From a virus: a stretch of DNA of 50,578 bases. Of this stretch, positions 1 to 8,862 are shown one piece after another. The number at the start of each line of letters is the position of its first letter. The stretch's first letter is position 1. A program made the translations under genes and the position numbers. The DNA lies in IMG/VR virus record IMGVR_UViG_3300017763_000025, positions 1 to 50,578 of that record; one strand, 5' to 3'. Below the pieces are notes generated by a model that was given only the letters and a program-made list of their open reading frames with translations, did not search any database and was not told the DNA's origin.

Positions 1-428
1 AATCCTGTATAAACATTAAACAAATGATTTTGATGAAATACTTTTCTATAATACGTATCATTTATACTTTCTTGTCGATATGTAATAGGATTTTGTGTAA
101 AATATAATTCTTGATCTTTGAATTTATTCCAGTCTATTTTATCTAAAAATAATACATCACTATCAACTACAATAGTTTCATCATACGGACTAAGATTAAA
201 TGCTTTCCAACGATTTTCAATTTTCCAGTCACTAGTACTTGCATCATCATGTTCTAATACAATTACTTTATCAAACATAAAACTAGTTTTTTCATCAACT
301 TCGTTATCAGTTACTAATGTAAAATGTTTATTGCCACTTTGCATACCACTTAATGCACATAGATATGCTTGTTTTACATAGTTGTCTGTTTTATTATTTT
401 GTGCAAAAATTAATACACCCTGTTTCAT
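1..428 (-). CDS. Glycosyltransferase-like protein, partial (C-terminus beyond the window edge)
   Basis: A minus-strand reading frame starts with ATG at 428-426 and stays open to the window edge, giving the first 142 residues. The start overlaps the stop of the upstream gene by four bases (ATGA), and GAGG lies about 8 bases before it. The protein begins MKQGVLIFAQNN, has a VTD at residues 39-41, and carries LSPYDETIVVDSD with a D-x-D at residues 89-91, the usual metal/nucleotide-sugar motif of GT-A glycosyltransferases. It is clearly a paralogue of the gene just upstream: both share NN-xxx-NYVKQA near the N-terminus and the LSPY...D(S/T)D block. The likely role is transfer of a sugar to a phage or host molecule. 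The acceptor is unknown and the catalytic activity is inferred only from these motifs. Confidence 0.75.
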   Translation of the reverse strand, partial: MKQGVLIFAQNNKTDNYVKQAYLCALSGMQSGNKHFTLVTDNEVDEKTSFMFDKVIVLEHDDASTSDWKIENRWKAFNLSPYDETIVVDSDVLFLDKIDWNKFKDQELYFTQNPITYRQESINDTYYRKVFHQNHLFNVYTG

Positions 429-1216
429 AGTAATTCCTCTAAACTATACTTGTTCATTGCATGTACAGTCATTTGTTTTGTTTTAATTGGATTGTTGTCT
501 ATAATAAATGTAAGTTCATCGTTATTAATTTTATGTAAAATATCTTTATCAATAGTATAATATAACTTACTTGGCATTTTTCCTACTATATCACCTTTAG
601 CATGACCATTTAAAATATGTACAGCAATACTAAATGCAAAATCATTACGAAATGTTTGTTGTACTATCTGATATACCATTCGGTAATGTTTCCAATTCTC
701 TTCGATGTGTTTAATTAAATCAAAAAATATTTTGTTCTGTTTACATTTCGCAAAATATACACATGTAGCCCAATAAAAATCAATACTAGAATCACTAATT
801 TTATTAAATTGCCGATAGTCAAGATTTTGTCCTAAATGATATGCATCTTTATACATTAATAAAGGATTACTTTGTTCAAAACAATAGTTGTAAGAGTTGT
901 CGCATATGATTATATCAGTATCCAGCATTAATGTATACTCATAAGGACTAAGATCGTAACTTAATGCTCTAGCATTATTCTTAAATGTTAGATGTTTACC
1001 TACGTTTCCGTTGTTATACATCTTTTGGGTATAGTTTTGTGCAGTATCTAAATGTATGATATGTTCAAATGTACCATCGTTCTCAATGCTACAATCAGTA
1101 ATAACACTTGTAGGAAGATTAAGGTGTTTTTTTGCTCGTTCAGCAACCATAGAGGCTTGCTTTACGTAGTTTATATCTTCATTGTTAAATGCATGTACAA
1201 GTATGCCTTTAGACAT
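425..1216 (-). CDS. Glycosyltransferase-like protein with a DTD motif
   Basis: A 263-residue protein starting MSKGILVHAFNN. I chose ATG at 1216-1214 rather than the TTG one codon upstream because AAGGAA lies about 7-8 bases before the ATG. The N-terminal half looks like a Rossmann-type nucleotide-sugar fold: a beta-strand start, VITD at residues 38-41, then LSPYEYTLMLDTD with D99 and D101 as the D-x-D pair. A Trp/Tyr-rich middle and a His-containing C-terminus (TVHAMNKY) follow. It overlaps the preceding gene by 8 bases and the following paralogue by 4, so the three are probably one transcript, read from the sigma70 promoter near 1564-1592. The fold is a confident guess; the donor sugar and acceptor are unknown. 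Confidence 0.75.
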   Translation of the reverse strand: MSKGILVHAFNNEDINYVKQASMVAERAKKHLNLPTSVITDCSIENDGTFEHIIHLDTAQNYTQKMYNNGNVGKHLTFKNNARALSYDLSPYEYTLMLDTDIIICDNSYNYCFEQSNPLLMYKDAYHLGQNLDYRQFNKISDSSIDFYWATCVYFAKCKQNKIFFDLIKHIEENWKHYRMVYQIVQQTFRNDFAFSIAVHILNGHAKGDIVGKMPSKLYYTIDKDILHKINNDELTFIIDNNPIKTKQMTVHAMNKYSLEELL

Positions 1217-1544
1217 CAATTATTCCTTGTACCGTCCTTTGACTTTTTACTATTTTTTGATATTCACTATGGTATTTTTCAGTTGCATTTGTAAATGCTC
1301 TAGCAAGAACATTATAAAAATCTTCTTTATCTAATACTTCAATCGGAGTTTGATTGTTATCTATAAAAACGTCACACTTTACTGCTAGTATACTTGCAAC
1401 AAATTCTCTTGTAGCCGTGAATTGGCCACCACAATAATATACCGTACAATCTTTATTGTATGTTTCTTGTAAAACTCTTTTTTGATTTTTAAATGTTGTT
1501 ACGTAATCTGCATATTCTAATGCAGTTTTCAAACGTTGATCCAT
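1209..1544 (-). CDS. Small conserved phage protein of unknown function
   Basis: A 111-residue protein with ATG at 1544-1542 preceded by GGAGAG. It begins MDQRLKTALEYADYVTTF and contains a charged, mostly helical N-terminus, a short YYCGGQFTATREF stretch around residues 36-48, and a helical C-terminus. Small proteins that begin with an RL.AALEYA-type helix occur beside tail-fibre genes in T4-like cyanophages, as I remember them, but no function is known to me. It is the first gene after a perfect sigma70 promoter and overlaps the downstream glycosyltransferase-like gene, so it is probably co-expressed with that pair. It could regulate or chaperone them, but nothing in the sequence shows this. 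Confidence 0.7.
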   Translation of the reverse strand: MDQRLKTALEYADYVTTFKNQKRVLQETYNKDCTVYYCGGQFTATREFVASILAVKCDVFIDNNQTPIEVLDKEDFYNVLARAFTNATEKYHSEYQKIVKSQRTVQGIIDV

Positions 1545-1563
1545 AATCTCTCCATATAGTAAT

Positions 1564-1592
1564 ATTATATGATAGATCTATGAGATTGTCAA
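1564..1592 (-). promoter_or_regulatory. Sigma70 consensus promoter (early/middle type)
   Basis: On the minus strand TTGACA (1592-1587) is separated by exactly 17 bases from TATAAT (1569-1564). Both hexamers match the bacterial consensus perfectly. The predicted start near 1557 leaves a leader of about a dozen bases with GGAGAG before the ATG at 1544. The -35 lies just past the stop codon of the upstream fibre-like gene (1598-1596). Confidence 0.88.
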
Positions 1593-1595
1593 GTA

Positions 1596-2534
1596 TTAAC
1601 TGCCAGAAAAGTTAGATTGTATAGTTAAAGTTGGTGCCGCCACGTCTACATAAACACCACTTGCTCGTGTAAAGCCAATTGTAGTGGTTAAATTGCCTTG
1701 AACAAACTCGTCAACTGGGGCTACACCTTTTGCTGTGGAAGTATTACCTGTATCAGCCTCATTCATCCATATGCGGAATTCAATAGTCGAACTATTAATT
1801 TCTCTTATTCTAATATAATAGTTGTTATCAGAATATACACCTGTACCAGTTTTTCTAAACGCTTGCTGTTCACTTGAAGTAAGTTGAAAATTACCAATTG
1901 CACTACCTGTACCCGATCCTGATGTTGAAGTTGAGTTCCATGCAAAACTTACTGTGCCTGCGTTAGACAACATTGTTGACCAGTCGTTTGTTTTTGCTAC
2001 ATTTCCGCCAGATGCTGTACTTGCTAGGCTACTTGCAAAAGTAATTACTCCGCCAGCATTAAAAAAATGTCTTCTATGATTAGAATTACTAAATGTTGCT
2101 CTAAAGTATCCGTTTACATTTTCTCTCCATTGAGATGTAAATGTTAATGACGGGCCTGTTCCTGAAGTACTTTGTAATGGTGCAAGTCTAAATCTGTTTG
2201 GACTTGATTCTAAAGTATTCATAGAGTTTTCATAATCAGCAAACCCTTTTTCTATGCCATCTGGATTGTCACTTGTTTCGTCAGCAATAAGATTTCCGAT
2301 AGTGATACTAGTAATAGTTCCTGCCGCTTGGTTAGTTTGGTGTCGATTAATAATGTCAATATCAGTTTTTAACTGATTAACGTGAGATGCTGTTACTAAA
2401 TCATTTACTGCTACTTGAGAACTTGCTGTAGTTTCTCCGTAACCTTCAGTATTTGCTCCAACGGCCAAGATGCTTTCAACTCTAGATTGTAGAGCGTTGT
2501 ATCTAGTTGCAGTAATAATATCACCGACGGCCAT
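1596..2534 (-). CDS. Tail-fibre-like virion protein (MAVGD family, copy 2)
   Basis: A 312-residue protein starting MAVGDIITATRYNALQSRV, with GAGGAG just before the ATG. It is a paralogue of the next gene upstream (2563-3471). Both share the MAVGD...ARYN N-terminus, a GYG(E/Q)TT.SSQV segment near residues 31-41, a LVTASHVN / IINSTHVN helix, NRFRLAP in the middle, and a RRHFFNAGG.(I/L)TF motif followed by a beta-rich Ser/Thr/Gly domain ending in GFTRASGVYVD. The composition (Gly, Ser, Thr, Asn, few charges) is typical of exposed phage fibres or decoration proteins. I take it to be a virion structural protein, probably distal tail, because it sits at the end of the fibre module. No enzymatic motif is visible. 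Confidence 0.75.
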   Translation of the reverse strand: MAVGDIITATRYNALQSRVESILAVGANTEGYGETTASSQVAVNDLVTASHVNQLKTDIDIINRHQTNQAAGTITSITIGNLIADETSDNPDGIEKGFADYENSMNTLESSPNRFRLAPLQSTSGTGPSLTFTSQWRENVNGYFRATFSNSNHRRHFFNAGGVITFASSLASTASGGNVAKTNDWSTMLSNAGTVSFAWNSTSTSGSGTGSAIGNFQLTSSEQQAFRKTGTGVYSDNNYYIRIREINSSTIEFRIWMNEADTGNTSTAKGVAPVDEFVQGNLTTTIGFTRASGVYVDVAAPTLTIQSNFSGS

Positions 2535-2562
2535 TTATATCTCCTCGTTACTTTTAATTATC

Positions 2563-3471
2563 TTAAAGATTATTTGTAGCCGCAAATGCTGGTGCAGGAG
2601 TGTCAACGTATGATCCACTTGCTCTAACAAAGCCTATTTTTGCTTCTAGTAATCCTAAGACAGGTTCGTCAATTTTGTATCCGCCTGGATTATGATCATA
2701 AAATTGATATTTTACTTGTATGCTAGAACTATTGCTTGCTTTAGCAAAAAGAATATAATTGTTATTACCGTAAACTCCGGTTGCAGATTTTCTATATATC
2801 TCTTGATATGAAGTTGTTAAATCATAATTACCAATACTTTGAACTACACCTGTGCCTGTAGTTGTAGTTGAATCATGGTTTATACTAATAGTTCCAGCAT
2901 TGCTAAGAATTGAAGACCAATCTTGGCTTTTTGCTACACTGTCTCCTGATACTGGAGTTCCGCTTAAAGAACTAATAAATGTAAGAGATCCTCCTGCATT
3001 AAAAAAGTGTCTACGTGTATTGCTATCAGTAAAAGAAACATTAAACTCGCACTCGATTGGAGCAGTCCATTGATTTCTACGTTGAATAGTTTTAGCATTA
3101 TTAAGTGTACTGCTTTGTGCTGGTGCTAATCTAAATCTATTTCCGACTGTTTCGATAATACTAATAAAATCTTCGTAGTCTTTAAATCCTTCTTTAGTAT
3201 CTGCGCCGCTAGTATCTTCTGCTACTGTATCACCAATTTCTACTTCAGCAATTGAATTTGGTACTGATGCTGTTTGGTGTATATAAATTTTGTTTAAGTC
3301 AGTAAATAAAGCATTAACGTGTGTAGAGTTAATAATAATATTACTTGAAACCTGAGAACTAGTTGTTGTTTGACCATAGCCTTCGTTTCCAGATCCGTTG
3401 CCAAGGATTGCACTTACCCTACCTTGTGCATTATTGTATCTTGCGGCTGTAATTAAATCGCCAACTGCCAT
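2563..3471 (-). CDS. Tail-fibre-like virion protein (MAVGD family, copy 1)
   Basis: A 302-residue protein starting MAVGDLITAARYNNAQGRV, with ATG at 3471. It is co-linear with its neighbour at 1596-2534 along its whole length, including NRFRLAP (about residue 112), RRHFFNAGGSLTF (about residue 153) and a C-terminal GFVRASGSYVD. The two differ mainly in surface-loop-like stretches, as expected after tandem duplication and divergence of receptor-facing proteins. A perfect T4-type late octamer lies 33 bp upstream of its start. The role as a virion fibre or accessory tail protein is inferred from composition and position; no adhesin domain was recognised. Confidence 0.75.
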   Translation of the reverse strand: MAVGDLITAARYNNAQGRVSAILGNGSGNEGYGQTTTSSQVSSNIIINSTHVNALFTDLNKIYIHQTASVPNSIAEVEIGDTVAEDTSGADTKEGFKDYEDFISIIETVGNRFRLAPAQSSTLNNAKTIQRRNQWTAPIECEFNVSFTDSNTRRHFFNAGGSLTFISSLSGTPVSGDSVAKSQDWSSILSNAGTISINHDSTTTTGTGVVQSIGNYDLTTSYQEIYRKSATGVYGNNNYILFAKASNSSSIQVKYQFYDHNPGGYKIDEPVLGLLEAKIGFVRASGSYVDTPAPAFAATNNL

Positions 3472-3503
3472 GCTCTACTTCCCTTATTATATACGTGTTT
3501 TAA

Positions 3504-3511
3504 TATTTATA
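3504..3511 (-). promoter_or_regulatory. Late promoter octamer TATAAATA
   Basis: A perfect T4 late promoter octamer on the minus strand, overlapping the stop codon of the upstream fibre gene and 33 bp before the ATG at 3471. There is no -35-like hexamer, as expected for gp55-dependent promoters. Confidence 0.75.
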
Positions 3512-4985
3512 CTTTTAAAACACACTCTATCAATTTTTCTTCGTCGGAAGTACTTGATTCTAAAGCAATTCCAACTAATCCTGTACTTGCAATAGTTGAA
3601 GCAACGCCGTCTTGCCATGCATAAACTGCTTGACCTTTTGACACTGGTCCTTTTACTCTTACAGGAACACGCCCTTTAAGACCAACTGCTTGACCTTCTG
3701 CTGTACTATTCATTAAGTATGCTGGTTCTGCTGATATAACTCCTATTGCATGATGACTTACACCGGCTGGCTTAACTTCTGCTTCGCCGCCTACTGCCAT
3801 TACTGTGCCAACTGGCCATTCTTGTGTAGTTGCATAAATTTCTGCCAAGTCTGCATACTGTGCTTGTGTTGCTGTTCCTCTAAAGAAGTTAGCATGTAAA
3901 TCGCCTGCACTATCACGTAATGCTGTTGTACTTGCAATAGCACTTGTATCGCCTGCATAATCTGCACTATTAAACCTAATTGCATCTGCACTAGATGCAT
4001 TACCTTGGAAATTATCTGCCCAAACATTTGACCATTTAGCAATACTTGTACCTAATGTATATGTGCTAGTTGATCCAGGATTAATACCTGTTGCTGTAAC
4101 ATTGGCACTATTAGTTTGTATACTGTTTGCATTACTTGTTTTAAATCTAATTATGTTATTTGTACCAACTTCGTTAGCAATAACACCTTGGTTACCATTT
4201 TCAATATAGATATGTAAATCGTTTTGGTCACCTACTGTAATACCTGCATCTGGAAATCTAACAATATCACTAAATTGAGTTGCTGATCCTGGCGAACTTT
4301 GTACAAACTCACTTGGTAGTTTTCCACCAAATCTTAATGCATTGCTTGATGTTCCCCAATAATAATGATTAGTTGACGTAACACCGTTTGTTGCATCTAT
4401 GGTGTTAACCATTGTTGTACCTTTTCTGATAACATCAAACCCTGTAATAGCATTTTCAGGATCAGTTGAATCAATAGTAAACTCTTGACCACTAGTTATA
4501 AAAATAATTTCGTCTTCGATTGTTGCGGCAATTACACTGTGATTAACATTGGCTGTATCACGTACTGTTTTACTTTGCATTTGTGTAAGACCGGTACCTG
4601 CACCTTGTGGACCAACTAATACAAATGATGTTCCGTTATATGTGTATAACTGACTGTTGCCTGAATCCCACCAAAAGTCACCTGCTGTTAAACCTACTGG
4701 CTGTGTGGTTGAAACTTCTGCGCCGCCTGTAGTTTTAAATTTAGTACCATCGTAGAATTTAATTTTACCATTTGTTGAATCGTGCCATATTTGACCACTA
4801 ACTGGTTTTGGTGGCTGTGATGTTCCACTAAATGATTCTAACAAAAACAAAAAGTTTTCGTTTTGTATTTCGCCGTAACCAGCGTAGTTCTTGCCAACAA
4901 ACGTTAAGTCTGTTGTAACATCAACGGTACCATCTTGTACTACTACAAGTGTTGCTCCGCTGTATTTGTTAATCGTATAAGCCAT
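3507..4985 (-). CDS. Tail-fibre protein, paralogue 3 of the collar-fibre family
   Basis: A 492-residue protein starting MAYTINKYSGATLVVVQDG. Residues 1 to about 130 form a domain shared with the two upstream genes: a beta start, FVGKNYAGYGE, NENFLFLLESF, a P.SGQIWHDS block and GDFWWDSGNSQLY. The middle is beta-rich and low in charge. The C-terminal ~120 residues carry YADLAEIYATTQEWPVGTVM, followed by a GRVPVRVKGPVSKGQAV beta domain that I remember from other marine phage fibres and cannot assign a function. The shared N-terminus most likely anchors the fibre to the virion while the C-terminus faces the receptor. The gene has its own late octamer downstream for the next gene and sits last of three tandem paralogues. 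Confidence 0.8.
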   Translation of the reverse strand: MAYTINKYSGATLVVVQDGTVDVTTDLTFVGKNYAGYGEIQNENFLFLLESFSGTSQPPKPVSGQIWHDSTNGKIKFYDGTKFKTTGGAEVSTTQPVGLTAGDFWWDSGNSQLYTYNGTSFVLVGPQGAGTGLTQMQSKTVRDTANVNHSVIAATIEDEIIFITSGQEFTIDSTDPENAITGFDVIRKGTTMVNTIDATNGVTSTNHYYWGTSSNALRFGGKLPSEFVQSSPGSATQFSDIVRFPDAGITVGDQNDLHIYIENGNQGVIANEVGTNNIIRFKTSNANSIQTNSANVTATGINPGSTSTYTLGTSIAKWSNVWADNFQGNASSADAIRFNSADYAGDTSAIASTTALRDSAGDLHANFFRGTATQAQYADLAEIYATTQEWPVGTVMAVGGEAEVKPAGVSHHAIGVISAEPAYLMNSTAEGQAVGLKGRVPVRVKGPVSKGQAVYAWQDGVASTIASTGLVGIALESSTSDEEKLIECVLKV

Positions 4986-5009
4986 GTTTCAACCCTTTAA
5001 TTATAACTA

Positions 5010-5017
5010 TATTTATC
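5010..5017 (-). promoter_or_regulatory. Late promoter octamer (GATAAATA variant)
   Basis: The minus-strand GATAAATA lies directly after the upstream stop codon and 25 bp before the ATG at 4985. It differs from the T4 consensus only at the first base. Confidence 0.55.
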
Positions 5018-6835
5018 TTACACACTAGATGTTAAGTTTTGACTAAATGCCCAACTTCCACTTGATGTGATGTATTCCTTCAACGCTCTAGTTACACTAA
5101 CTGTAACTGTACCTGTTGCCGCTGTAAATCCAATATCTTGCAATACTGATTCGTTTTCTACTCCAGCGGCATCTACCGCTATGAATGATTTAGTTGCTAC
5201 TGCCGCAACGTCAATACCTGTAACACTTGCGCCACCAAGTGTTGTACAGTGAATACGTGCAGTTGTACCGTTCGCAACAGTACCTGCTGGAACTAGGTCA
5301 TTTAGAACTAATCCAATTTGTGTATCGTTTAATCCTGTAACATCCATACTAAACGAAATTGCAGATCCTGCAATTTGTTCATCTACATATACTTTACTTG
5401 CCGCGTCTGTATCTTGTGTAGGCTGTGCTATTCCTGCAATTTTACTGTTTGAAAAATTAACATCGCCGCCTGCTGACACTATTAATCCACTTGTACCTGA
5501 AATAGTACTACCATTTAAATTAATATTATCTACATCTAAAGATGTTAATGTGCCTACATTTGTAAGACTTGAATTTACAATACCAGTTCCTAGTGTATTA
5601 TTTGTAAGTACTGTTGTTCCTGCAACTTTATATTCGTTGCCTGTAGTTACATTAATATTTTCTGTAGTTGTCCAACTATTTGTTGCTTGTATCCAAGTCC
5701 ATTTTTTATCTGCACCTGTTACTCTTACAACCATTCCAGCATCATCAACACCTGCATCATTTAATAGAGTACTATCGTTTGTAATAGCAAGTTCAATTTG
5801 CTTATCTTCAACTCTTAAGTTACTAACATCAATACTTGCACTAGATCCTTCAACTAATAAGTTTCCTGTTACACGGATATCACCTGCAACATCTAATGTA
5901 TATTCTGGTGTGTTATCAAAAATACCTACACGTTTATTTGCCGCGTCTACGAATACAGCATCTACTTGCTGTGATCCAGCCGCAGTACTTGTTACTCTAA
6001 TTACATAATTCTCATCTAACTGCTGATTAGCAGTAACAAACGAATTACCAATTATGCTTTGTACTTGGTTAGCATTTGGTCCAATAGTAACACCTGCTGA
6101 GTTACTAACTGTAAGTGAACCTGTAACAACGTTATCTGATGTAGTACTTACAAAGTTATCTGCACCGACTTTTGTTCCGTCTGCTTTAATTAATGCTTTC
6201 GCGGCATCTGCTGTACCTTCAAAAAGAAAGTTTGTTTTATCAATAACATTAATACCTTTTTTGATATTACCTGTAATACCAGCGATTGTATATCCTACTG
6301 CTGGAGTAAATTCTACATTACTAATTACTGCGGCTCTTTCTGTTGTACCATTAGTGCCATTACCTAAATACAAACTAGCAAGTGTTCTACTTCTGTCCTG
6401 TGTATCTAATATACTTTCAATTCTAAATCCTGTTTCGCCCTGCCCTGCTTTGTATACTGGTCCTGCTAACGTTAAATCTGTGCCATCAAAAAAGTAAAGT
6501 TGATTATTTACATTATCTATCCATAAGTCACCAGCAACCATTCCTGGTTGTGTTTTTTGTACAAATGGTCCACCTACTGCTTTGAATACATTTCCCTCAT
6601 AAACTTTTAAACGTGCTTCGCCTGTATCCCACCATAATTGTCCAGCAATTGGATTAGTTGGTGAGTTAGTGTTACTAAAATTTTCAAGTAATTTAACAAA
6701 ATTTTCGTTGAATGCTTCACCGTATCCGGAATAGTTTCTACCAACTAATGTTAATGATGTACTGTTAATATCAACTGTACCGTCAATTAAATCTACTAGT
6801 AATGCACCATTTGTTTTGTTTATTTTATATGCCAT
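5018..6835 (-). CDS. Tail-fibre protein, paralogue 2 of the collar-fibre family
   Basis: A 605-residue protein starting MAYKINKTNGALLVDLIDG. Residues 1 to about 130 repeat the family domain (LVGRNYSGYGEAFNENF, PIAGQLWWDT, GDLWIDNVNNQLYFF). Around residues 300-345 there is a GIFDNTPEYTLDVAGDI segment of the kind found in fibre shafts. Near residue 490, TQDTDAASKVYVDEQI is a trimeric coiled-coil/beta motif common in phage fibres. The C-terminus is a beta-rich domain ending ITSSGSWAFSQNLTSSV. The start shares one base with the stop of the upstream collar-domain gene (TAATG), pointing to translational coupling. Role: structural fibre or receptor-binding accessory; the binding target is not visible. 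Confidence 0.8.
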   Translation of the reverse strand: MAYKINKTNGALLVDLIDGTVDINSTSLTLVGRNYSGYGEAFNENFVKLLENFSNTNSPTNPIAGQLWWDTGEARLKVYEGNVFKAVGGPFVQKTQPGMVAGDLWIDNVNNQLYFFDGTDLTLAGPVYKAGQGETGFRIESILDTQDRSRTLASLYLGNGTNGTTERAAVISNVEFTPAVGYTIAGITGNIKKGINVIDKTNFLFEGTADAAKALIKADGTKVGADNFVSTTSDNVVTGSLTVSNSAGVTIGPNANQVQSIIGNSFVTANQQLDENYVIRVTSTAAGSQQVDAVFVDAANKRVGIFDNTPEYTLDVAGDIRVTGNLLVEGSSASIDVSNLRVEDKQIELAITNDSTLLNDAGVDDAGMVVRVTGADKKWTWIQATNSWTTTENINVTTGNEYKVAGTTVLTNNTLGTGIVNSSLTNVGTLTSLDVDNINLNGSTISGTSGLIVSAGGDVNFSNSKIAGIAQPTQDTDAASKVYVDEQIAGSAISFSMDVTGLNDTQIGLVLNDLVPAGTVANGTTARIHCTTLGGASVTGIDVAAVATKSFIAVDAAGVENESVLQDIGFTAATGTVTVSVTRALKEYITSSGSWAFSQNLTSSV

Positions 6836-8859
6836 TAAACTTTCCCTGTGTAAATTATGTAATTTAAGGACATGAACGGTGTCAATGTTTCCATTGCCTG
6901 TCCAGTTGTTCCTGCAACACCACCACTTGTTGTTACAGCCTGCCCTGCATTTTGTCCTGTTGGTGCATCAAATGTAATTGATGATACCGGACTGTTTGCG
7001 CCCTTTGCCGCATCTAGTATTGCATAGAACTGTGTTCCTTCAACAACTAAATCGTGTTCGTGATCTGGTAAGTTAGTATTTTGAATTGTAACTGTTTCTT
7101 GACCACCACTATTACCAAGTTCACTACCTTGCAAGCCTGTAATTCTACCTGCACCTGTTCCGCCCATATCATCTAGACCCATAGCAGTTCTACCACGCAT
7201 ATCTGGTAGTGCAAATTTTGCTACACCAAGATCACTTAATAACCCTGACTGTTTGTATGTAAATCCAATTATTTCAAATAATGCTTGATAGTCTGCTTGT
7301 AATACTTCTTGTCCGTGACATAGTAACCAAAACAACGGTGCTGTTGTACCTGCATAAGGCATCATTACACCTGGTGGGTTAACTGGTACTGTAGATAATA
7401 AATCTCTTCTACTAATTCTATAAAGTCCAACTTGTCCTTGTACTCTGTTTAATAAGAATTCGTCACTGGCATCAGCATTATTAGCATATGTTTTATTACT
7501 AATAAAACTGTTTGCTACAGTTGTTTGGAATGTTTTTGTAGTGCCGCCTGCTTGACCATCAAATGTAATAGTCGGCGCACTAACTTCGCCTGCTAGTGTA
7601 AAGTTTGTAGAACTAGAAAGTTTATCTGCACTACCTGCTCTACCGCTTACTTGTCCAGTAACGTTACCGGTTAAGTTTCCTATAAAAGTTGTTGCATATA
7701 TTCCTGTATATTTGTTTGCTAATGATCCAATATTTCTTGTATTAGTTATATCAGGAATAATATCTCTAGTTTCTGTATCACCAATAATATTAATAGTTCC
7801 GCCAATGTTTACATCTCCTGCAACACCTACGCCGCCTTTTACAATTAAACTACCTGTACCAAAGTTTGTACTTGCAGTAGTTCCATCGATTGTAACACCT
7901 TGACTTACTTTAATATTACCTGTAACATCTAATGCTTCACTTGGTGCTGTGTTGTTAATACCAATATTTGTTGTTGAGTCAACACGCATAACTGTTTTAG
8001 TAGTACCTTGGTCATTAACACGTATGTCTAAACTTGCACCACTTGTGTTATGACTAATAACTCCAATTTGTCCTTCAACGCCTAAACCAACTTGATTTCC
8101 GCTACCAAGTATAATACCATCATCAGTGTTTACTTTTAATTGACTTGTTGTTGTACTTACAACATCACCACGTAAGAAGTTTGCCGCCGCAATTTTTTCT
8201 CCAGCAACAACTAAGTTTTCTGCTTGTTCTGCAGGTCCATAAAATCTTGCCGCGCCAGATCCAGTAATATCTGCTGTGCTTAAATTAATTCCGGGATTAA
8301 TTTGACTAAAGCCATTAATTTCTGCTCTTGGAGTAAATGTATGTGTACTAATAATTGCAACTGGTTTAGCATCAATTTCAACTTGTAAACTTGTATATTC
8401 TATATTGTCTTGTGCAAGTATAGTAACTGGACTAATACCAGTACTTAACCCACCAGCATACTCCGGACCAATAAGAGTCCAACCAGAACCTGTATACAAA
8501 TATAATTGTTGATTATCAGTATCAACCCAAAGGTCACCTGTTAAACTATTTGATGCACCCGGTTCACTAGTAGCCTTTTTTAATCCACCACTTGCTACCC
8601 AATTTGTTCCGTCATAAACTTTTAATTGTTCATTGCCGGCAGTACTATCGTACCATAATTGTCCTTCAACTGGATTTGATGGAGATGTTAAATTTGCAAA
8701 ATTTTCTAATAACTTTAAAAAGTTTTGATTAAATTCAACACCATAACTTGTAGTATTACGACCAACAAAACTTAAACTTGTTGATTGATTTATGTCATTA
8801 TCTTCAACGGTAACACTACCTTTGTTTGTTACGTCAGTAAAATTAATTGTATAAGGCAT
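6835..8859 (-). CDS. Tail-fibre protein with C-terminal tail-collar domain (gp12-like)
   Basis: A 674-residue protein starting MPYTINFTDVTNKGSVTVED. Residues 1-135 carry the family N-terminal domain (SLSFVGRNTTSYGVEFNQNF, PVEGQLWYDS, GDLWVDTDNQQLYLY). A long beta-rich shaft follows, with IGINNTAPSEALDVTGNI near residues 300-320. The last ~180 residues look like a phage tail-collar domain: MPYAGTTAPLFWLLCHGQEV, ALFEIIGFTY, a FALPDMRGR motif, LPDHEHD and a C-terminal TPFMSLNYIIYTGKV. This is the architecture of T4 gp12 short-tail-fibre type proteins, which bind the cell surface and can coordinate metal through His residues. GGAGTATAATAA precedes the ATG. It is the most confident receptor-binding candidate in the window. 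Confidence 0.87.
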   Translation of the reverse strand: MPYTINFTDVTNKGSVTVEDNDINQSTSLSFVGRNTTSYGVEFNQNFLKLLENFANLTSPSNPVEGQLWYDSTAGNEQLKVYDGTNWVASGGLKKATSEPGASNSLTGDLWVDTDNQQLYLYTGSGWTLIGPEYAGGLSTGISPVTILAQDNIEYTSLQVEIDAKPVAIISTHTFTPRAEINGFSQINPGINLSTADITGSGAARFYGPAEQAENLVVAGEKIAAANFLRGDVVSTTTSQLKVNTDDGIILGSGNQVGLGVEGQIGVISHNTSGASLDIRVNDQGTTKTVMRVDSTTNIGINNTAPSEALDVTGNIKVSQGVTIDGTTASTNFGTGSLIVKGGVGVAGDVNIGGTINIIGDTETRDIIPDITNTRNIGSLANKYTGIYATTFIGNLTGNVTGQVSGRAGSADKLSSSTNFTLAGEVSAPTITFDGQAGGTTKTFQTTVANSFISNKTYANNADASDEFLLNRVQGQVGLYRISRRDLLSTVPVNPPGVMMPYAGTTAPLFWLLCHGQEVLQADYQALFEIIGFTYKQSGLLSDLGVAKFALPDMRGRTAMGLDDMGGTGAGRITGLQGSELGNSGGQETVTIQNTNLPDHEHDLVVEGTQFYAILDAAKGANSPVSSITFDAPTGQNAGQAVTTSGGVAGTTGQAMETLTPFMSLNYIIYTGKV

Positions 8860-8862
8860 TTA

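Noticed and set aside
2532-2539. TATAAATG on the minus strand at the start of a fibre-like gene
   Set aside because: It includes the start codon itself, so it cannot serve as that gene's promoter.
5550-6008. A 152-codon plus-strand frame inside the minus-strand fibre gene
   Set aside because: It is antisense to a clearly recognised family protein, lacks a ribosome binding site, and its hydrophobic Val/Ser/Thr composition is the expected mirror of a Thr/Asn/Val-rich fibre gene.
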